64,000 nt of DNA from NCBI RefSeq assembly GCF_002553505.1, contig NZ_PDCP01000022.1, positions 1 to 64,000 on the forward strand, read 5' to 3'. This DNA comes from Mycolicibacterium agri. Its GTDB lineage: Bacteria; Actinomycetota; Actinomycetes; Mycobacteriales; Mycobacteriaceae. The translations under genes were made by a program, and so were the position numbers. Each line of letters begins with the position of its first letter. Position 1 is the stretch's first letter. Shown piece after piece: positions 52,480 through 61,372 of the stretch. A model generated the notes under the pieces. The model was given only the letters and a program-made list of their open reading frames with translations. It searched no databases and had not been told where the DNA came from.

Positions 52480-52771
52480 GCACGCCAGCCACGATCAAAG
52501 CGATACCCAAGCCCATCAGCCAGGTCAGGGGCTCGCGGAAGAGGAACCGCGCGGCGATCGCGACCATGGCCACCCCGCACGCGGTCCACACGCCGTAGGC
52601 GACGCCGACGTGCATGCCCAGCCGTAGCGTCAGCCACAGGAGGTAGAACGACGCCAGGTAGCCGATGGTGACGGGGATGATCCAGATCCGTTTGCGAAAC
52701 CCCTCTGAGGCGCGCAGCGAGAGCGTCGCGGCCACCTCGAACAGAATGGCGGCGACCAGCGCGGTCCACAT
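52448..52771 (-). CDS. SMR-family transporter subunit
   Basis: 107-residue four-helix small multidrug resistance protein. LVAAILFEVAATLSLRASEG carries the membrane Glu (residue 12) that couples drug and proton movement. LRLGMHVGVAYGVWTACGVA is the family block of TM2-TM3. The start overlaps the stop of the second SMR gene by one base (TGATG), so the two should form a heterodimer, as in EbrAB-type pairs. Confidence 0.93.
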   Translation of the reverse strand: MWTALVAAILFEVAATLSLRASEGFRKRIWIIPVTIGYLASFYLLWLTLRLGMHVGVAYGVWTACGVAMVAIAARFLFREPLTWLMGLGIALIVAGVLTIEMTGAAG

Positions 52772-53109
52772 CACGGCGTGACCTTCTCGCCGTGCCGGGA
52801 ACCCAACTCGACCAGCAGAACGCCCGCGATGATGAGCCCGATGCCCAGCGCGATCGGCCACGTGAAGGGCTCGCCGAAGATCGCAGCGGCCATCACGGCC
52901 GTGCCCGCCGTGCCGAGCGCGCCCCAGATGCCGTATGCCACACCGATGGACAGGCCGGCGCGCAGCACCAACGTCAGCAACACGAAGGCGCCGATGTAAC
53001 CGATCGCGACCACGACGAGCCAGGCCGAATGATCCTGGGAGGCCCGCAACGACAACGTCCCCGCGACCTCGACGATGATGGCCGCACCGAGCAGCACCCA
53101 TTTCCGCAC
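52771..53109 (-). CDS. SMR-family transporter subunit, first of pair
   Basis: 112-residue four-helix SMR protein. LGAAIIVEVAGTLSLRASQD has the conserved Glu14 and VLRAGLSIGVAYGIWGALGT the TM2-TM3 block. It is paired with the next gene. Duplicated SMR genes often encode antiparallel subunits with opposite membrane orientation. The substrate may be a quaternary ammonium compound, guanidinium or polyamine. It is divergent from the esterase gene at 53210. Confidence 0.93.
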   Translation of the reverse strand: MRKWVLLGAAIIVEVAGTLSLRASQDHSAWLVVVAIGYIGAFVLLTLVLRAGLSIGVAYGIWGALGTAGTAVMAAAIFGEPFTWPIALGIGLIIAGVLLVELGSRHGEKVTP

Positions 53110-53209
53110 AGCAACAAACTATCCGAGCGCACGCCGATGGCTTCGACACCGTCTCGGGCGTGGCGAACCTCACGGCCGGCGCCGCTACTCACGGGTAATC
53201 TGGTAGCTG

Positions 53210-54757
53210 ATGAAACGCGAGAACACGCTGGTAGAGACCGTCTACGGCGCTGTGCGTGGCGCCGATGACGGCCGCGTGATCGCGTGGAAGGGGGTGCGGT
53301 TCGCCGCGCCTCCGGTCGGCGATCTGAGGTGGCGGGCACCGGAGCCGCCGCAACGCTGGAGTTCCGTCGCCGACGCCACCCGCTACGGGTTTGCCTGTCC
53401 GCAGCCGGTGGACCCGCGCGTTCCGATGGATCTCGGTGCGCCGCGCGGCGAGGACTGCCTGACCCTCAACGTGTGGGCGCCGTCGGGCACGGCCGCGGGC
53501 GACGGCAAACCGGTGCTGGTGTGGGTGCACGGCGGGGCCTACGTCATCGGCGCCGGGAGCCAGCCGCTGTTCGACGGGCGGGTGTTGGCCGGCGAAGGCG
53601 ACGTGGTCGTCGTCACCGTGAACTACCGGCTCGGGGCGCTGGGCTTCATGGACATGTCCGAATTCGACGGCCCCGGACACCGATTCGACTCCAACATCGG
53701 GCTGCGCGACGTGCTGGCCGCGCTGCAGTGGGTGCGCGACAACATCGCCGCGTTCGGTGGCGATCCCGACCGGGTCACCGTGTTCGGCGAATCGGCGGGC
53801 GCGGCCATCATCACCACGCTGCTGACCAGCCCCGCCGCCGAAGGCCTCTTCGCCGCGGCGATCGCGCAGAGCGCACCGGCGACGTCGATCTACGCAAGGG
53901 GACGGTCCAGCGGCGTCGCCCGCCAGGTGCTGAACCGGCTGGGGCTCAGGGGTTCCGACGTCGACCGGCTGCGTGACGTTCCGGTCGACGCGATCGTCGC
54001 CGCGGCCACCCAGGTGTTCTACGAGACGCCGATGAACAAGCCCGGCACGCTGGCGTTCGCACCGACCGTCGACGGCGATCTGGTGCCGGATTACCCGGTG
54101 AAGCTCGCGCGGGAGGGCCGCTCGCACCGCGTTCCGCTGCTCATCGGCACGAACAAGCATGAGGCGGCGCTGTTCAAGTGGATGAAATCGCCGCTGGTTC
54201 CCATCACACCGGAGGCGATCAACGCGATGTTCAACGAGATCGCCTCGGAGCAGCCGCATTTACAGCTGCCGACCGACGACCAGCTCGGCTCGGCTTACGC
54301 GGGTCTGCGCGGCAAGGCCCGCGGCATGAGCGTCGCCCGCGACCTCGGCTTCCGGATGCCCTCGGTGTGGCTTGCCGAGGGCCATAGCGAAGTGGCGCCG
54401 GTATATCTCTACCGCTTCGACTTCGCGACCCCGATGCTGCGGCTGCTGCGCATCGCCGCCGCGCACGCCACGGAACTGCCGTTCGTGTGGGGCAACCTCG
54501 GCACCACCGCGAAGGACCCGACGTTCAAGCTGGGCGGGCGCCGGACCGGACGCGCGGTGTCCGAGCGCATGCGGGCCCGCTGGGTGAACTTCGCACGCCG
54601 CGGCGAGCCCCTGGGGCTGCCGGGCGAGCCGCACTGGCCGTCGTACAAGGATCCCGACCGCATGTGTCTGCTCATCGACGAGCGCGACTCCGTCGTCAGC
54701 GATATCGACGCCCACATCCGGCCCGTCTGGGGCAACGAGGTGCTCAATTTCCGCTAG
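53210..54757 (+). CDS. Carboxylesterase type B
   Basis: 515-residue alpha/beta hydrolase of the type B carboxylesterase family. EDCLTLNVWAP (81-91) is the N-terminal signature, VHGGAY near 107 the oxyanion loop, Ser195 in GESAGAA the nucleophile, with Glu near 323 in GTNKHEAALF and His near 423 in AAHATELPFVW completing the triad. No signal peptide is seen. It resembles the mycobacterial LipT type from memory. It cleaves acyl esters of unknown alcohols. The next gene starts 25 bp later. Confidence 0.92.
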   Translation: MKRENTLVETVYGAVRGADDGRVIAWKGVRFAAPPVGDLRWRAPEPPQRWSSVADATRYGFACPQPVDPRVPMDLGAPRGEDCLTLNVWAPSGTAAGDGKPVLVWVHGGAYVIGAGSQPLFDGRVLAGEGDVVVVTVNYRLGALGFMDMSEFDGPGHRFDSNIGLRDVLAALQWVRDNIAAFGGDPDRVTVFGESAGAAIITTLLTSPAAEGLFAAAIAQSAPATSIYARGRSSGVARQVLNRLGLRGSDVDRLRDVPVDAIVAAATQVFYETPMNKPGTLAFAPTVDGDLVPDYPVKLAREGRSHRVPLLIGTNKHEAALFKWMKSPLVPITPEAINAMFNEIASEQPHLQLPTDDQLGSAYAGLRGKARGMSVARDLGFRMPSVWLAEGHSEVAPVYLYRFDFATPMLRLLRIAAAHATELPFVWGNLGTTAKDPTFKLGGRRTGRAVSERMRARWVNFARRGEPLGLPGEPHWPSYKDPDRMCLLIDERDSVVSDIDAHIRPVWGNEVLNFR

Positions 54758-54782
54758 CCGCCGCCGCGGCTAGACTTTCGCC

Positions 54783-55712
54783 GTGGACTGGGCCAAGGCG
54801 TGGGAGTACGTGCTACCGCCGCTGATGCACGACCCCGTGACGTTCGCGGTCCCGTTTTTTCTGATCCTCCTCGTCATCGAGTGGGCCGCCGCCCGCAAGC
54901 TGGCCCACATCGAAGACGACCGTCCGCCGTCGGGCGCCTACTCGCGGCCCGACGCGTGGGCCAGCATCTGGATGGGCGTGGTGTCGGTCGGCACCAGCGC
55001 GGTGATGAACGCCATCGCCTTGCTGGGCTACGCGGCGCTGTATGTGTACGTCGCGCCGTGGCAGCTGCCCGCCACCGCCTGGTACACGTGGGTGATCGCC
55101 ATCGTCGGCGTCGACTTCCTCTACTACGTCTATCACCGGATGGCCCACCGGGTGCGGTTGGTCTGGGCCACTCACCAGGCGCACCACTCCAGCCAGTACT
55201 TCAACCTCGCGACCGCGCTGCGGCAGAAGTGGAACATCAGCGGCGACGTGTTCCTGCGCGCGCTGCTGCCGTTGCTGGGCGTACCGCCGTGGATGGTGTT
55301 CGCCAGCTTCTCCATCAACCTGATCTACCAGTACTGGATCCACACCGAGCGCATCGGAAAGCTGTGGCGGCTAATCGAATTCGTGTTCAACACCCCGTCG
55401 CATCACCGCGTGCACCACGGCATGGACGACATTTACCTCGACAAGAACTATGGCGGCATCCTGATCATCTTCGACAGGTTGTTCGGCAGCTTCCAGGCCG
55501 AGGAGTTCCGGCCGCACTACGGGCTGACCAAGCAGGTGGACACCTACAACATCTGGAAGCTGCAGACCCACGAATACGTCGCGATCGCGCGTGACGTGCG
55601 GGCGGCGCGGCGCTGGCGGGACCGGCTGGGCTACATCTTCGGGCCGCCCGGCTGGGCGCCGCGGGCCACTGCGCAGCCTGACATCGCCGGGCCCATACCG
55701 GTGTCGCGGTAG
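54783..55712 (+). CDS. Sterol desaturase / fatty acid hydroxylase family membrane protein
   Basis: 309-residue diiron membrane oxygenase. Three His boxes are intact: HRMAH (118-122), HQAHH (131-135) and HHRVHH (207-212). Hydrophobic segments lie near 20-33, 60-90, 100-117 and 160-185. FNLATALRQKWN and DKNYGGILIIFDRLFGSF are family blocks. It would use O2 and reduced carrier to hydroxylate or desaturate a lipid, sterol or carotenoid-type substrate. GTG 54783 starts 25 bp after the esterase stop, so the two may be co-transcribed. Confidence 0.9.
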   Translation: MDWAKAWEYVLPPLMHDPVTFAVPFFLILLVIEWAAARKLAHIEDDRPPSGAYSRPDAWASIWMGVVSVGTSAVMNAIALLGYAALYVYVAPWQLPATAWYTWVIAIVGVDFLYYVYHRMAHRVRLVWATHQAHHSSQYFNLATALRQKWNISGDVFLRALLPLLGVPPWMVFASFSINLIYQYWIHTERIGKLWRLIEFVFNTPSHHRVHHGMDDIYLDKNYGGILIIFDRLFGSFQAEEFRPHYGLTKQVDTYNIWKLQTHEYVAIARDVRAARRWRDRLGYIFGPPGWAPRATAQPDIAGPIPVSR

Positions 55713-55736
55713 CGCGCGCTCGGTCATATTGAACGT

Positions 55737-56219
55737 ATGGACGTCACGGAAGTAAGGCTGCCCGGCGTCGGCCTGCGTTACGAGTTCGATCTTGACCAGG
55801 GCCAACGGATCGGTGTTGTCGCCCGCCGTGGCGGTGATTTCGAGATCGTGCTCTACGGCGAGGAGGATCCCGACGAGGCGCAGCCGCTTTTCCGCCTCAC
55901 CCCCGAGGAAGCCGAGGTGCTGGCTCAAATCCTTGGGGCGCCGCGGATCGCCGAGCGGTTCGCCGACCTCACCCGCGAAGTACCCGGCTTGAATGCAGAT
56001 CAGGTGGTGGTCGCGCCGGACAGCCCATACGTCGATCGACCGCTCGGAGACACCAAGGCACGGACCCGAACCGGCGCGTCGATCGTGGCGATCGTTCGGG
56101 ACGATGAGGTACTTGCCTCGCCGACACCCGATGCGGTGCTGCGCGCCCGCGACGTTCTGGTGGTGATCGGCACGGAAGACGGTATTGCGGGGGTCCGCGA
56201 TCTGATCGCCGGACGCTGA
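55737..56219 (+). CDS. Cation/proton antiporter regulatory subunit (TrkA-C domain)
   Basis: 160-residue cytoplasmic protein. The N-terminal half (VRLPGVGLRYEFDLDQGQRI GVVARRGG) is the KhtT/YhaT-type opening, and the C-terminal half (RTGASIVAIVRDDEVLASPT PDAVLRARDVLVVIGTEDGI) is a TrkA-C domain that senses nucleotides or ions. It gates the antiporter encoded 3 bp downstream. Confidence 0.9.
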   Translation: MDVTEVRLPGVGLRYEFDLDQGQRIGVVARRGGDFEIVLYGEEDPDEAQPLFRLTPEEAEVLAQILGAPRIAERFADLTREVPGLNADQVVVAPDSPYVDRPLGDTKARTRTGASIVAIVRDDEVLASPTPDAVLRARDVLVVIGTEDGIAGVRDLIAGR

Positions 56220-56222
56220 CGC

Positions 56223-57428
56223 GTGGAGATCTCGGCGGCGCTGCTGCTCGAACTCGGCGGCCTCTTCATCGGCCTCTCGGTGCTGGGAGCCGCGGCCCGA
56301 AGATACGCGCTGTCACCGATTCCGCTGTACCTGCTCGCCGGTCTCGCACTCGGCGACGGCGGCATCGCGCCAATGCCCTCCGCGAACGAGTTCCTGCGCG
56401 CGGGGGCAAGTATCGGGGTCGTGCTGCTGCTGCTCACCCTCGGTCTGGAGTTCTCCATCACCGAGTTCGCCGGCAGCCTGCGCAGACACCTGCCGTCGGC
56501 GTGGGTGGATGTTGCGCTCAACGCCGTACCGGGCGCCGTTGTCGGCTGGCTGCTGGGTTTGAACGGTGTGGGGATCCTGGCCCTCGCCGGCGTGACCTAC
56601 ATATCCTCGTCCGGCGTCGTCGCCCGTCTGCTCAGCGATCTCGGTCGGCTGGGTAACCGGGAAAGCCCCGCCGTCTTGTCTGTTCTTGTACTCGAGGACT
56701 TCTCGATGGCGGTGTACCTGCCGCTGCTGGCCGTTCTGGCCGACGGAGGAACGGTCCTGGACGCCGTGCTCGGCGTCGCACTCGCCATCGCGGTGCTGAC
56801 GGCCGTATTCGTGATGTCATACCGATGGGGCCATCATCTCGGCCGGCTGGTTACTCATCCCGACGACGAGCAGTTGATGTTGCGGATCCTCGGGCTGACC
56901 TTGACGGTCGCGGCACTGGCCGAGTTCGTCCATGCGTCGGCGGCGGTCGGCGCGTTTCTGGTGGGACTGACGCTGACCGGTGACACGGCCGACCGCGCAC
57001 GCCAAGTGCTCACCCCGTTGCGTGACCTGTTCGCCGCGGTCTTCTTCGTAGCGATCGGACTTTCGATCGTTCCGCACGAACTGGTGCCGATGCTTCCTGC
57101 CGCTGTGGCGCTTGCCGTCATCACGGCAGCCACCAAAGTGTGGACAGGACAGTTCGCCGCCCGCCGCGACAACGTGGGCCGCCGCGGTCAGTGGCGTGCC
57201 GGCGCCGCGCTCGTTGCACGCGGTGAATTTTCGCTCGTCATCATCGGTTTGGTCGGCATGTCCAGCCCAGAACTCGGCGAGGTGGCCACTCCGTATGTAT
57301 TCATCCTCGCGATCGTCGGTCCTGTGTTGGCGCGGTTCGCCGGTCGGGGACGCTCGGCTCGCCGCAGCAGCGACAGATCGGCGCTCGGGGTTCGGCGTCG
57401 ACACTGGGCCGCAGAGCCGCCTGGTTGA
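56223..57428 (+). CDS. CPA2-family cation/proton antiporter
   Basis: 401-residue membrane protein with about 12 transmembrane segments. PIPLYLLAGLALGDGG and LLLLTLGLEFSITEF are early CPA2 blocks, GVTYISSSGVVARLLSDLGR with the nearby VLEDFSMAVYLPLLAVL carry the pore-lining acidic residue, and FFVAIGLSIVP and ALVARGEFSLVIIGLVG lie late. With its TrkA-C partner it forms a KhtTU-like K+/H+ exchanger. GTG 56223 starts 3 bp after the partner stop. The tail after the last helix is short and Arg-rich. Confidence 0.92.
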   Translation: MEISAALLLELGGLFIGLSVLGAAARRYALSPIPLYLLAGLALGDGGIAPMPSANEFLRAGASIGVVLLLLTLGLEFSITEFAGSLRRHLPSAWVDVALNAVPGAVVGWLLGLNGVGILALAGVTYISSSGVVARLLSDLGRLGNRESPAVLSVLVLEDFSMAVYLPLLAVLADGGTVLDAVLGVALAIAVLTAVFVMSYRWGHHLGRLVTHPDDEQLMLRILGLTLTVAALAEFVHASAAVGAFLVGLTLTGDTADRARQVLTPLRDLFAAVFFVAIGLSIVPHELVPMLPAAVALAVITAATKVWTGQFAARRDNVGRRGQWRAGAALVARGEFSLVIIGLVGMSSPELGEVATPYVFILAIVGPVLARFAGRGRSARRSSDRSALGVRRRHWAAEPPG

Positions 57429-57519
57429 GCCTGTCCTGTTCATGGTGCGCCGTCGAATGATTCGCACACCGGCAGCGCGTTTTTCGCCGCGCGAACAGCC
57501 GACACCGTAGGGTCACGGT

Positions 57520-58926
57520 GTGCAAACGGTGTTCGATTCTCCCGTCGACCCACAGCTGGTCGAACGCTCGCTTGCGGGCAGCGCCTTCGGCTCGATGTGG
57601 CTGGACATACCGCGGCCGTCCTATGAGCAGCTGTCGGGTTCGCTGACCGCCGACCTGGTGGTGGTCGGCGCCGGTTACACAGGGCTGTGGACGGCATTGC
57701 ATGCCGCAGAGCGCAATCCGGGACAGAAGATCGTCGTCGTCGACGCCGCGCGTGTCGGGTGGGCGGCGTCGGGGCGCAACGGCGGATTCGTCGACGCCAG
57801 CCTGACCCACGGTCGGGCCAACGGGAAAGCCCGCTGGCCCAACGAGATCGACAAGCTCGAGGCGATGGGCCGGGAGAACCTGGACGGCATGCAGGCCGAC
57901 ATCCAGCGGCTGGGCCTCGACGTCGACTGGCAACGCACCGGCATGCTGACCGTCGCCACCGAGCCGCATCAGGTGGCGTGGCTGCGGGAGGCGGCCGACG
58001 ACGGGGAGGGTCGGTTCCTCAGCGAGCAGGAGGTGCGCGCCGAGGTGGCCTCGCCGACCTATCGCGCAGGCCTGTTCAACCCCGACTCGACGGCGATCGT
58101 CCATCCCGCCAAGCTCGCAATCGAACTGGCGCGCGCCTGTGTCGCGGCGGGGGTGCAGATCTTCGAGCACACCAATGTCACGGCGATGGAGTCGGCCGGC
58201 TCGGGTCTGCGCTTCACGGCGGGAAACGGGTCGATCACCGCCGAGCGTGCGGTGCTGGCCACGAACGTCTTTCGCAGCCTGATCCCCGGCAATCGGCTGC
58301 GCACCGTGCCGGTGTATGACTACGTGCTGTCCACCGAACCGCTCAGCGACGCGCAACTCGATCGTATCGGCTGGGCGAACCGGCAGGGAATCGGCGACTG
58401 CGCCAACCAGTTTCACTACTACCGGCTCTCGAAAGACAACCGCATCGTGTGGGGCGGCTACGACGCCATCTACCACTTCGGCCGCAGAGTGGAACCGGTC
58501 TACGAGAACCGGCCGGCCAGCTATCGACGCCTCGCGCAACATTTCTTCATCACCTTCCCGCAACTCGACGATGTGCGGTTCAGCCACCGCTGGGCCGGCG
58601 CGATCGACACCAGCACGCGGTTCTGCGCGCACTGGGGGCTGGCCCGCGGCGGACGCGTGGCCTATGTCAACGGGTTCACCGGACTCGGTGTCGGGGCGGC
58701 CCGATTCGCCGCCGATGTGTGCCTCGACCTGCTCGACGGCAAGCCGACCGACCGCACCGAGCTGGAGATGGTGCGCAAGCGACCACTGCCGTTCCCGCCC
58801 GAGCCGTTGGCGAGCATCGGCATCCAGGCGACGAGGTGGTCGCTGGACCGGGCCGACCACAACGCCGGCCGGCGCAACCTGCTGCTGCGCGCACTCGACG
58901 CGCTCGGGCTCGGCTTCGACTCCTGA
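57520..58926 (+). CDS. FAD-dependent amine/amino-acid oxidoreductase (DAO family)
   Basis: 468-residue flavoprotein. LVVVGAGYTGLWTALHAAER near residue 46 binds FAD, AARVGWAASGRNGGFVD near 77 is the covalent/near-flavin block, and VAYVNGFTGLGVGAARFAAD near 383 closes the fold. The pattern is that of gamma-glutamylputrescine oxidase/PuuB-like enzymes, which oxidise secondary amines and make H2O2. GTG 57520 is the start. No polyamine genes are adjacent, so the substrate is open. Confidence 0.88.
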   Translation: MQTVFDSPVDPQLVERSLAGSAFGSMWLDIPRPSYEQLSGSLTADLVVVGAGYTGLWTALHAAERNPGQKIVVVDAARVGWAASGRNGGFVDASLTHGRANGKARWPNEIDKLEAMGRENLDGMQADIQRLGLDVDWQRTGMLTVATEPHQVAWLREAADDGEGRFLSEQEVRAEVASPTYRAGLFNPDSTAIVHPAKLAIELARACVAAGVQIFEHTNVTAMESAGSGLRFTAGNGSITAERAVLATNVFRSLIPGNRLRTVPVYDYVLSTEPLSDAQLDRIGWANRQGIGDCANQFHYYRLSKDNRIVWGGYDAIYHFGRRVEPVYENRPASYRRLAQHFFITFPQLDDVRFSHRWAGAIDTSTRFCAHWGLARGGRVAYVNGFTGLGVGAARFAADVCLDLLDGKPTDRTELEMVRKRPLPFPPEPLASIGIQATRWSLDRADHNAGRRNLLLRALDALGLGFDS

Positions 58927-59057
58927 GGACTCCGGTCTCGGGTGGGCCTCGTGGGTCAATTGCCGGGCCGCCCCGGCCAATTCGTGCGGTCCGGCTTGCT
59001 GTGCGCGCCGGCGACGGTAGGGTGGAAGGTCCTGACCCTTAAGAATCGGAGAAGACG

Positions 59058-59744
59058 GTGCGCCGACAACGGTTGCGCTTGCTGGCCGTGGCGGCCGCAT
59101 TGATCTTTGCCATGGCGTTCGCCGGTGCCCCGGCACACGCCACTCCCGGCGTACTGGTCTATCCGGGCATGGAAATTCACCAGGGCACCACCGTCTGCAC
59201 CCTCGGTTTCGTCGATCCGGGTGCGCGCATCGCGTTCACCGCAGGCCACTGCCGCGGCGACGGGCCCGTCGTCGACAACGTCGGCAATCCCATCGGTGCC
59301 CTGGCGTCGTTCCGCGACAACACCCCCGACGGCGCGACCGTCGCGACCGACCACCTGATCTCCGACTGGGAGACGATCAGCCTGGCCCCCGACGTCATGG
59401 TCAACGACATCCTGCCGGGTGGCCGCGTGCTGGTCTCCGACCCGGCCGTGGTGCCGACACCGGGGCTGCCGATCTGCCATTTCGGCGTGGTCACGGGCGA
59501 GAGCTGCGGCACGATCGAGTCCGTCAACAACGGGTGGTTCACGATGGCCAACGGCGTGGTCAGCCAGAAGGGCGACTCCGGAGGCCCCGTCTACGTCATC
59601 ACGCCCGACGGGCGCGCCGCGATCGTCGGCATGTTCAACAGCACCTGGGGCAATTACCCGGCGGCGGTGTCCTGGCAGTCCGCCAGCCAGCAGGCCCGCG
59701 AGGACGTCGTGCAGGCCGCCTCCGGTCAAATCTTCACGTCCTGA
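59058..59744 (+). CDS. Secreted chymotrypsin-like serine protease
   Basis: 228-residue exported protease. GGAGAAGACG lies before GTG 59058; the signal peptide ends near residue 28 (APAHA). His64 in FTAGHC, a likely Asp103 in LISDWETI and Ser174 in QKGDSGGP form the triad. Cysteines at 47/65 and 140/150 fit two disulfides. It resembles the M. tuberculosis Rv1815 type in length and motifs from memory. A role in envelope or extracellular proteolysis is likely. Confidence 0.9.
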   Translation: MRRQRLRLLAVAAALIFAMAFAGAPAHATPGVLVYPGMEIHQGTTVCTLGFVDPGARIAFTAGHCRGDGPVVDNVGNPIGALASFRDNTPDGATVATDHLISDWETISLAPDVMVNDILPGGRVLVSDPAVVPTPGLPICHFGVVTGESCGTIESVNNGWFTMANGVVSQKGDSGGPVYVITPDGRAAIVGMFNSTWGNYPAAVSWQSASQQAREDVVQAASGQIFTS

Positions 59745-59847
59745 CCGCCCTATGCGCCCGCGAGCGTATGGGCTAGGGACCTCGACGGGCCGATTTGTCG
59801 CCACAGGCCATACAGTCGTGCGCCGACGCCCGATTCATTAAGCCTTG

Positions 59848-59859
59848 ACTTATATAAGT
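59848..59859. promoter_or_regulatory. Palindromic operator before ArsR gene
   Basis: ACTTATATAAGT is a perfect 12-base palindrome that overlaps TTGACT (59845-59850), a -35-like hexamer. It lies 20 bases before the GTG of the ArsR gene and is its probable autorepression site. Its AT content stands out from the GC-rich flanks. Confidence 0.55.
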
Positions 59860-59879
59860 GCGGACTTTAACGTTGAGGT

Positions 59880-60218
59880 GTGCACGCGTTCGATGTGCTG
59901 GGGGACCCGGTCCGCAGGCGCATCCTCGAACTGCTCGCCGACGGCGAGCTGACGGCGGGGGCGATCAGCGCGAGCATCCAGGCTGAATTCGCCATCAGTC
60001 AGCCTGCGGTGTCCCAGCATCTGAAAGTGCTGCGGGAGAACGGCTTTACCACGGTCCGGCCGGACGGCCAGCGTCGGCTCTACGCGGTGAACGGCGATTC
60101 GCTGCGCGATGTCGATGAGTGGCTCGCCGGGTTCCGCCGCCTGTGGGCTCCTCGCCTGGATGCGCTGGCCACCGAGATCGCCCGCGGCAAACGCCAACAG
60201 CGAAAGGACACACCGTGA
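59880..60218 (+). CDS. ArsR-family repressor
   Basis: 112-residue winged-helix repressor. FDVLGDPVRRRILELLADGE LTAGAIS, then AISQPAVSQHLKVLRENGFT is the HTH, and TVRPDGQRRLYAVN the wing. No Cys cluster for metal is present, so the signal is probably not metal. The GTG at 59880 has little ribosome-binding sequence and may be leaderless. It overlaps the next gene (GTGA), the common ArsR-SRPBCC arrangement. Confidence 0.92.
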   Translation: MHAFDVLGDPVRRRILELLADGELTAGAISASIQAEFAISQPAVSQHLKVLRENGFTTVRPDGQRRLYAVNGDSLRDVDEWLAGFRRLWAPRLDALATEIARGKRQQRKDTP

Positions 60219-60844
60219 TCGACGTCGACCATCAGATCAACGCCGTGCGGCGCAGCGTCGGCAACCGCACGCTCGAGGCGGGTGAGGCCCGCGTGATGAC
60301 GATCAGCCAGTCCTACGACACCGACGCGGCCGACCTCTGGGATGCCTGCACCAACGCCGAACGAATCCCGCGGTGGTTTCTGCCGATATCGGGTGAGCTG
60401 CGGCAGGGCGGTCAGTACCAACTGGAGGGCCACGCCCACGGCACCATATTGCGCTGCGACCCGCCGCGGGAGTTCACCGCGACCTGGGAGTGCAACGACG
60501 ACGTCAGCTGGATCGAAGTGCGGATCACCAGCGAGGGGCCGCAGCGGGCACGGTTCGAGCTGCAACACATCACGCACGTGGACGACCATTGGGAGCAGTT
60601 CGGCCCTGGTGCGGTCGGCATGGGCTACGACGGGGCGCTGATCGGACTGGCACTTCACCTGTCGACCGGCGCGGCCGTCGATCCCGCCGCCGGCCAGCAG
60701 TGGATGGCCACCGAGGACGGACGACGCTTCCAGAAGCTGTCCAGCGAGGCCTGGTACGAGGCCAACCTGGCCGCAGGCGCCAACCCGCAGTGGGCGCGAG
60801 CATCGGCGGACCGGTGCCTAGCCGCCTACCTGGGCGAAAACTAG
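60215..60844 (+). CDS. AHSA1/SRPBCC-family protein partnered with ArsR
   Basis: 209-residue protein. The SRPBCC core runs from SQSYDTDAADLWDACTNAER to about residue 150 (IPRWFLPISGELRQGGQYQL EGHAHG, PPREFTATWECND, ARFELQHI). A helical C-terminal part follows (LGLALHLSTG-like and EAWYEANLAAGANPQWARAS). Paired ArsR-AHSA1 genes are widespread; the SRPBCC member probably binds the small molecule linked to the repressor. GTG 60215 overlaps the ArsR stop by four bases. Confidence 0.9.
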   Translation: MIDVDHQINAVRRSVGNRTLEAGEARVMTISQSYDTDAADLWDACTNAERIPRWFLPISGELRQGGQYQLEGHAHGTILRCDPPREFTATWECNDDVSWIEVRITSEGPQRARFELQHITHVDDHWEQFGPGAVGMGYDGALIGLALHLSTGAAVDPAAGQQWMATEDGRRFQKLSSEAWYEANLAAGANPQWARASADRCLAAYLGEN

Positions 60845-60855
60845 AACACGTTCTA
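60842..60855. promoter_or_regulatory. KstR-type operator
   Basis: TAGAACACGTTCTA fits the published KstR pattern T-N2-AAC-N2-GTT-N2-A exactly, with perfect arms (also C and G one base further out on each side). It overlaps the stop of the SRPBCC gene and lies 34 bases before the ATG at 60890. It should place the VOC and KstD-like genes in the cholesterol regulon. Confidence 0.8.
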
Positions 60856-60889
60856 GCCAGCGGGGCGTGCCGGAGATATTCTCGATGCG

Positions 60890-61372
60890 ATGCACGCCCA
60901 GACACCTGTCCAGATCGCGTGGGTGACGAAGGACCTCGACGCCACCGAGGCCGCGCTGACCACGCTTTTGGGCGCCAAGAAGTGGATCCGCGTGCCCGAC
61001 GTGCACTTCGGCCCCGACACCTGCACCTACCGCGGTCGGCCCGCCGACTTCGTCGCCAACATCTCGTTCAGCTACGCGGGCGACACCCAGCTGGAGCTGA
61101 TCGCCCCCGTAACGGGGGAGAGCGTCTACACCGAGTTCCTCGACGCAGCTGGTCCGGGTCTGCACCACATCTGCGTGGAGGTCGACGACGTCGAGCGGGC
61201 CATCGGCGCGGCATCGCAGGACGCTCACGTCGTGCAACGCGGCGTGATGCACGGCGGCATGGAGTTCGCCTACCTGGCCGCCGAGGACGCCGGCGTGCCC
61301 TACATCGAGATCGCACACATCCCGCCCGAGATCCGGGCGTTCTTCGACTACGTCAAGCAGGAGCAGCATTGA
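60890..61372 (+). CDS. VOC-family (glyoxalase/epimerase-like) protein
   Basis: 160-residue vicinal-oxygen-chelate protein. The first beta-alpha-beta-beta-beta unit begins VQIAWVTKDLDATEAALTTL, and the second begins GPGLHHICVEVDDVERAIGA, where His residues and a late Glu (PYIEIAH) would bind metal. LELIAPVTGESVYTEFL is the central strand. It resembles methylmalonyl-CoA epimerase and related isomerases. It lies behind the KstR box and overlaps the flavoprotein gene by four bases (TTGA), so it probably works in steroid breakdown. Confidence 0.85.
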   Translation: MHAQTPVQIAWVTKDLDATEAALTTLLGAKKWIRVPDVHFGPDTCTYRGRPADFVANISFSYAGDTQLELIAPVTGESVYTEFLDAAGPGLHHICVEVDDVERAIGAASQDAHVVQRGVMHGGMEFAYLAAEDAGVPYIEIAHIPPEIRAFFDYVKQEQH

